From assembly GCA_024277555.1 (NCBI GenBank), contig JAJRUY010000264.1, positions 1 to 9,768 on the forward strand: a stretch of 9,768 nucleotides of DNA. Reading direction: 5' to 3'. Below are positions 5,677-9,768 of the stretch, piece after piece. Each line of letters opens with the position of its first letter. Within the stretch, counting starts at the first letter, position 1. Made by a program: the position numbers and the translations under genes. This DNA comes from Gammaproteobacteria bacterium. GTDB taxonomy: Bacteria; Pseudomonadota; Gammaproteobacteria; Chromatiales; Chromatiaceae. A model generated the notes under the pieces. It saw only the letters and a program-made list of their open reading frames with translations, did not search any database and was not told the DNA's origin.

Positions 5677-7953
5677 CTAAAAAATCGATCCAAAACTGAA
5701 CTGGAAGTTCTCCACATCATCATAACCCGTATCATTCAGTGGGACGCCATAACTGAGGGTCATTGCTCCCATGGGCGACAACCATGTCACCCCGACCCCT
5801 GCAGAATAACGAATATCATCGAATTCTACCCGGTCTTGAAAGACATTTCCCGCATCGAAAAATACGGACATACGCACCGTTGACTCCAGCTTTGCAAATG
5901 GCGGGGGAGAAAACAGCTCGAGTCCTCCCATGACCTTGATATTGCCTCCGATAGGATCACCAGTCGAATCTCTGGGACCCAGGGTGTTGTTCTTGAAGCC
6001 ACGAACAGTCTTTTCGCCACCACCAAAATAGTTTTCGAAGAACGGCAGAATATTGGTATCTCCGTAGCTGCCCCCATAGCCGACATCTGCCTTGGCCGAA
6101 AACACGAAGCGTTTGTACAAGGGCACATACTGCCGATAGCGATATGACAGCTTGTAGAACTGCAGGTCACTTCCAGGTATGGTCGTTACTGCTGAAAAAG
6201 ACTGGGTTGTACCCACGGTAGGGAAGATCGCACTGTCGCGGGAATCGTGATTCCAACTGCCAGTGAACTTGAAATTCAGGTAGCTGTCGCCTTCCTGCTC
6301 CACGAAATCAATGATTTCCAGGGGTGGCAGGCTGCCCAGTTTCAGATCGATATTCTGGATCGCAAACTTTACCCGGATGCGGTTGAAATCACTCAACGGC
6401 ACACCATAGTTCACCGATGCTTCGGAAGTATCGGTTCGGTAGTTGGCGATATTTAGTTCATTGAAATCCGTTTGCTGATAGCTTAGATTGAATCCGCGAC
6501 TGATACCGTCGATAGTGGCATAGGGGTTGAAGTAGGATAACTGGTATCTGGTATTGTACTTGCTGGTATTGGCTGCAAGAGTGACCTTTTTTCCCGTTCC
6601 CAGAAAGTTGTCTTCGGTAATGCTGGCGGTAAAACTCACACCCTGGCTGCCGGAATACCCCAAACCACCTGCAAGTGAGCCGGATGGCTTTTCCTTTACC
6701 GTTACCAGCACATCCATCATGTCGGTGGTGCCGGGAACGGCGGGCGTCTCCACGGTTACATCCTCGAAAAAACCCAAACGCCGCAAACGCTCTCTGGAAA
6801 GCATCAGCTTGCTGTTGGACATCCAGGTGCTTTCCATCTGCCGCATTTCCCTGCGTATCACCCGATCTCTGGTGCGGGCATTGCCCTTGATCGCAATGCG
6901 GCGCACATACACCCGTTTGCCGGGATCCATGAAATAGGTAATGGATACGGTTTTGTTTTCCTCGTCTATTTCCGGAATATGGTTGACATTGGCAAACGCA
7001 TAACCCATTTCCGAGAGCTTCCCGGTAATTCTGTCGGTGCTGTCCACCACCTTGCGCCTTGAGAATGCTTCTCCCCGGCGCAAATGAATCAGGGGAAAAT
7101 ACTCCTCTGCATCAACGATAAGCTTGCCGGTAATTTTAATATCGCCAATGGAATAGATATCACCTTCGCTGACATTGACTGCAATGAAAATGCCTTTTTT
7201 ATCCGGGCTGATGGTGACCTGCGTGGAGTCCACGCTAAAATTCAGGTAGCCACGATCAAGATAAAAGGACTTGATCAGCTCAAGGTCACCAGCCAGTTTC
7301 TGACGTGAATACTGGTCTTCCTTGGTAAACCAGGCCAGCCAGCCCCCTACCCTGGACTGAAACCCTTCCATCAGTTCGTCGTCTTCAAAAGCCTTGTTGC
7401 CAATAATATTGATACCGCGAATGCGCGCAGTCTCTCCTTCCTGGATCTTGATCTTTACCGCTACGCGGTTTCTTTCCAGCGGCGTAACTTCTGTTTGCAG
7501 CTGCACCCCGTATTTCCCGCTATTGAAGAACTGCCGCCGCAGTTCCTGCTCGATCTTGTCCAGTACGGAACGATTGAAGGTGCGCCCTTCCGCCAGGCCA
7601 ATATCCTTCAGTCCCTTTTTCAGGTCTTCTGTCTCGATGGATTTGTTGCCGCTGATATCGATGCGGGCAATGGCAGGACGCTCTTGCACCACAACATTCA
7701 GTACCTGCCCATCCCTTTCCAGGCGTACATCCTTGAAAAAGCCTGTTTTGTACAAGGCGCGGATGATTTGCGGAGCACTTTGCCCATCGATGACATCCCC
7801 CGGCTTTACGGGAAGATAGTTGAACACCGTGCCTGCGGAAATGCGCTGCAAGCCTTCTACCCGAATATCCTTCACCACGAACGAATCAGCCACAACCGGC
7901 ATTGCCAGCAGCAAGCTGAGCAGGCCTACAAGAAAATATCGGGCGATATGCAT
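5677..7953 (-). CDS. bamA: Outer membrane protein assembly factor BamA
   Basis: This 758-residue Omp85-family protein is slightly shorter than E. coli BamA (810). It is the core of the BAM complex, which folds and inserts beta-barrels into the outer membrane. A signal peptide, MHIARYFLVGLLSLLLAMPV plus VA, is cleaved near residue 22. Five POTRA domains follow, at about 24-92, 93-172, 175-263, 266-345 and 346-421. The 16-strand barrel begins near 425 (SLAGGLGYSGSQG). The conserved VRGF of loop L6 is at 650-653, and the chain ends in aromatic FQFSFGSIF, the usual barrel C-terminal signal. The open frame extends upstream to 8058, but that would put 35 residues ahead of the signal peptide and place the start inside a hairpin repeat, so the ATG at 7953 was chosen even though its Shine-Dalgarno is weak. 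A TATAAT box 40 nt upstream suggests an own promoter. Confidence 0.97.
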   Translation of the reverse strand: MHIARYFLVGLLSLLLAMPVVADSFVVKDIRVEGLQRISAGTVFNYLPVKPGDVIDGQSAPQIIRALYKTGFFKDVRLERDGQVLNVVVQERPAIARIDISGNKSIETEDLKKGLKDIGLAEGRTFNRSVLDKIEQELRRQFFNSGKYGVQLQTEVTPLERNRVAVKIKIQEGETARIRGINIIGNKAFEDDELMEGFQSRVGGWLAWFTKEDQYSRQKLAGDLELIKSFYLDRGYLNFSVDSTQVTISPDKKGIFIAVNVSEGDIYSIGDIKITGKLIVDAEEYFPLIHLRRGEAFSRRKVVDSTDRITGKLSEMGYAFANVNHIPEIDEENKTVSITYFMDPGKRVYVRRIAIKGNARTRDRVIRREMRQMESTWMSNSKLMLSRERLRRLGFFEDVTVETPAVPGTTDMMDVLVTVKEKPSGSLAGGLGYSGSQGVSFTASITEDNFLGTGKKVTLAANTSKYNTRYQLSYFNPYATIDGISRGFNLSYQQTDFNELNIANYRTDTSEASVNYGVPLSDFNRIRVKFAIQNIDLKLGSLPPLEIIDFVEQEGDSYLNFKFTGSWNHDSRDSAIFPTVGTTQSFSAVTTIPGSDLQFYKLSYRYRQYVPLYKRFVFSAKADVGYGGSYGDTNILPFFENYFGGGEKTVRGFKNNTLGPRDSTGDPIGGNIKVMGGLELFSPPPFAKLESTVRMSVFFDAGNVFQDRVEFDDIRYSAGVGVTWLSPMGAMTLSYGVPLNDTGYDDVENFQFSFGSIF

Positions 7954-7992
7954 AGCGATCTGGTGATTGTCCCGCTTTTTTGATGATGCCGT

Positions 7993-7998
7993 ATTATA
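7993..7998 (-). promoter_or_regulatory. Candidate -10 box of a bamA promoter
   Basis: The minus strand carries a perfect TATAAT. Transcription would start near 7986, giving a leader of about 33 nt to the bamA ATG at 7953. The -35 region is poor: TTGGAT is present, but with a 20-bp spacer. It may be a weak or activated sigma-70 promoter. No clear sigma-E (GGAACTT-type) element is recognised. If used, it splits bamA and the genes after it from dxr-rseP. Confidence 0.5.
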
Positions 7999-8053
7999 TA
8001 GACTGACCTGGAAATTGCATCCAAATCCCGGGTTTTTTAGGAATCCCATTTGC

Positions 8054-8079
8054 GTCATTCCGGCACAGGCCGGAATAAC
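8054..8079. repeat. REP-like hairpin repeat between rseP and bamA
   Basis: GTCATTCCGGC (8054-8064) and GCCGGAATAAC (8069-8079) form an 11-bp stem with one G-T pair around the 4-nt loop ACAG. The motif GTCATTCCGGC..GCCGGAAT is of the kind found as dispersed palindromic repeats between genes in many proteobacteria. No T-run follows on either strand, so it is unlikely to be an intrinsic terminator. Only one copy is present in this window, so repetition in the genome is inferred from the motif type. Confidence 0.55.
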
Positions 8080-8112
8080 GGCTTGATCAAGGTTTCCTTA
8101 GGGAAGCTTTCT

Positions 8113-9480
8113 TTATCCGCCAAGACGGGCGATATCCTGATAAAACACCAATACCATCAGGCTCAACAACAACGCCAGCCCCACCTGCTGTCCCCACAAC
8201 ATAATTTGCTCGGAAGGTGGTTTGCCGGTAACTGCTTCAAACAGGAAATAAAGTAAATGCCCTCCATCCAGAATGGGTATCGGCAACAGATTGAATACCC
8301 CCAGGCTGATGCTGATTATCGCCAGCAGTTTAAGGAAATACACCAGTCCCGCATCCACGGCATTGCCCGCCGCACTCGCAATGGTAATGGGTCCGCCCAG
8401 GTTCTTGAGCGATGCCTGGCCACTGAGGATGCGCCACATGACTTTCAGGGTCAGCACGGAAAAATCCCAGGTTCTCGCAACTGCAGCAGGCAGTGCTTCT
8501 ACCGGCCCCATGGAATACTGCACCCGGTACTGCGCCCACAGCTCGGGGTCGGGCTTGTTGGCCGCGCCAATGCGGCCGATGGTTTTTCCTTCCATTTCTA
8601 CCGCTTCTGGAATCAGCTCCAGCTCAAGCAGTTGGCCATTGCGCTGAATCTGCAACTGCATGGGAACCAGCGGTTTGTTGCGCACATAGTTGACCCATTG
8701 CATCCAGCTATCCATGTGATTTCCGTCCGCCTCAAGAATTAGATCACCGGGCTGCAAACCAGCCTTTTGTGCCGGTTGATCCGGCAATACCTTTCCCAAC
8801 ACGGGAGGACTCCGGGGCAGTTCCGGCTGCACGCCCAGAGCACTCAAGGGGTTTTTGACTTCCGCAAGATCACCTATGGCATCAAAAGGCAGCACCCGTT
8901 TATGCAGGCCTTGATCCCGGTCGCGGGTTTCGATGACAATTTCATCGCCCGCCGCTGCCGATGATGCAAATTGGTACAGCATTTGTGTCCAGGTGGGAGT
9001 TGACTTGCCATTGATGCGCAGAATCTCTTCACCAGGAGAGAAGCCCACTATAGCCGCCGGAGAGTCGGCCCTGACTTCTCCCACAATGGGGCGCAAACCA
9101 GTTTCACCCATCACCAGCACCACCCAGAAGATCAGTACCGCAAAACCCAGGTTGAATACCGGGCCGGCAAGCACCACTGCCGTTCGCACCCACAACGGCT
9201 GGCGATTGAATGCGTACTTGGCCTCGGCTTCCGGAACCTCGGCTTCACGCTCATCCAGCATCTTTACATAACCACCCAGGGGGATGGCTGCCAGCACATA
9301 CTCGGTATCATCATTTTTTCGGCGCCAGGTAAACAGTGGTTTGCCAAAACCAACGGAAAAACGCAGAACCTTGATGCCGAGCTTGCGCGCCACCCAGAAA
9401 TGCCCGAACTCATGCACCGTAACCAGAATGCCGATGGCGAGAATAAAGCCGAATACGCTGTTGGCGAGTGTCTCTAACAT
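8113..9480 (-). CDS. rseP: RIP metalloprotease RseP (site-2 protease, M50 family)
   Basis: This 455-residue inner-membrane zinc protease (E. coli RseP 450) cuts anti-sigma factors such as RseA within the membrane after DegS-type cleavage, releasing sigma-E, and also clears remnant signal peptides. The zinc site HEFGH is at 23-27 in the first transmembrane segment, with the third ligand Asp405 in LLPIPILDGGH (the NxxPxPxLDG motif). Membrane segments are at about 8-28, 99-124, 379-400 and 430-447. Two periplasmic PDZ domains lie between them, about 128-205 and 225-290 (each with a GFSPGEEILRING or GLQPGDLILEADG loop). The ATG overlaps the end of dxr by 7 nt, so the two are translationally linked. 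The stop is followed by a 159-nt gap before bamA. Intact, all key residues present. Confidence 0.97.
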   Translation of the reverse strand: MLETLANSVFGFILAIGILVTVHEFGHFWVARKLGIKVLRFSVGFGKPLFTWRRKNDDTEYVLAAIPLGGYVKMLDEREAEVPEAEAKYAFNRQPLWVRTAVVLAGPVFNLGFAVLIFWVVLVMGETGLRPIVGEVRADSPAAIVGFSPGEEILRINGKSTPTWTQMLYQFASSAAAGDEIVIETRDRDQGLHKRVLPFDAIGDLAEVKNPLSALGVQPELPRSPPVLGKVLPDQPAQKAGLQPGDLILEADGNHMDSWMQWVNYVRNKPLVPMQLQIQRNGQLLELELIPEAVEMEGKTIGRIGAANKPDPELWAQYRVQYSMGPVEALPAAVARTWDFSVLTLKVMWRILSGQASLKNLGGPITIASAAGNAVDAGLVYFLKLLAIISISLGVFNLLPIPILDGGHLLYFLFEAVTGKPPSEQIMLWGQQVGLALLLSLMVLVFYQDIARLGG

Positions 9481-9768
9481 GCCTTTGTGACCCCTTCCCG
9501 TACCAATCGTTCCGCTGTTTCCCGCGCCCGGTGATCCGCCTGCAGCAGGATATTCAGGTCATTAGCAGGCTCGGCTTGCAGCTCGTTCATGGTCTTTTCG
9601 ATAATCTGCGGGATCTGCGGGAAACTGGTTTCTCTGCGCAGAAAGGCCGCCACCGCCACCTCATTTGCCGCATTCAGGATTGCCGGCATGCTTCCTCCTT
9701 CCTCGATTGCCCGATAGGCAAGGGCAAGACAGGGAAAACGCTGCAGGTCAGGCGGCTCGAAATCCAGA
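9474..9768 (-). CDS. dxr: 1-deoxy-D-xylulose 5-phosphate reductoisomerase (C-terminal part)
   Basis: Only the last 97 residues are in the window; the gene continues past the right edge. Dxr converts 1-deoxyxylulose 5-phosphate to 2-C-methylerythritol 4-phosphate with NADPH, the first committed step of the MEP isoprenoid pathway, in the cytoplasm. The visible part starts LDFEPPDLQRFPCLALAYRA, matching the family's conserved F..PD..RFPCL.LA segment. It continues with PAILNAANEVAVAAFL, the signature linking to the C-terminal helical bundle, and ends EGVTKAC. The stop TAG overlaps the rseP start. Placement next to rseP and bamA is the usual gammaproteobacterial order; uppS and cdsA would be expected beyond the edge. 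Confidence 0.95.
   Translation of the reverse strand, partial: LDFEPPDLQRFPCLALAYRAIEEGGSMPAILNAANEVAVAAFLRRETSFPQIPQIIEKTMNELQAEPANDLNILLQADHRARETAERLVREGVTKAC

Noticed and set aside
7954..8058. Longer BamA with 35 extra N-terminal residues
   Set aside because: It would start within the REP-like repeat, cross the TATAAT box and put a non-signal stretch ahead of an obvious signal peptide.
1..9768. CRISPR array, tRNA, insertion sequence or defence system
   Set aside because: No regularly spaced direct repeats, no tRNA-like cloverleaf noticed, no transposase or nuclease/toxin-like genes; the coding content is accounted for by known envelope genes.

Overview
The window looks like chromosomal DNA from a gammaproteobacterium. 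The gene order dxr-rseP-bamA-skp-lpxD-fabZ-lpxA-lpxB-rnhB, all on the minus strand, is the classic envelope-biogenesis cluster of that class, and several proteins (BamA, LpxA, FabZ) read most like the Pseudomonas/Escherichia versions. The genus cannot be resolved from the sequence alone.

Layout, in transcription order (right to left). At 9768-9474 is the C-terminal end of dxr (isoprenoid synthesis), overlapping rseP (9480-8113, site-2 intramembrane protease). A 159-nt gap (7954-8112) holds a REP-like hairpin repeat and a recognisable TATAAT box, so bamA (7953-5677) probably has its own promoter. bamA is followed closely by skp (5665-5156) and lpxD (5145-4093). After a 79-nt gap with two small hairpins come fabZ, lpxA, lpxB and rnhB (4013-1107), which are overlapping or abutting and surely cotranscribed. 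Beyond rnhB is a roughly 245-350 nt intergenic stretch. It carries a near-perfect CRP-type palindrome (946-969), an extended -10 candidate (921-929) and a nested inverted repeat (871-939). Last is the start of an exported, modular calcium-binding-type surface protein (757 to 1, running off the left edge).

How the genes work together: LpxA, LpxD and LpxB perform the first, third and fourth committed enzymatic steps of lipid A synthesis. FabZ competes for the same 3-hydroxyacyl-ACP pool. BamA and Skp insert and escort outer-membrane proteins. RseP relays outer-membrane-protein stress to the sigma-E regulon in well-studied relatives. RnhB is a DNA/RNA-hybrid repair enzyme that commonly rides at the end of this operon. 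The exported protein at the left end is a separate, probably regulated accessory unit.

No undescribed multigene system is visible; most of the window is well-known core genome. The parts most worth a second look are the regulatory region at 871-969, the architecture of the exported protein, and the Met at the acyl-chain ruler position of LpxA.
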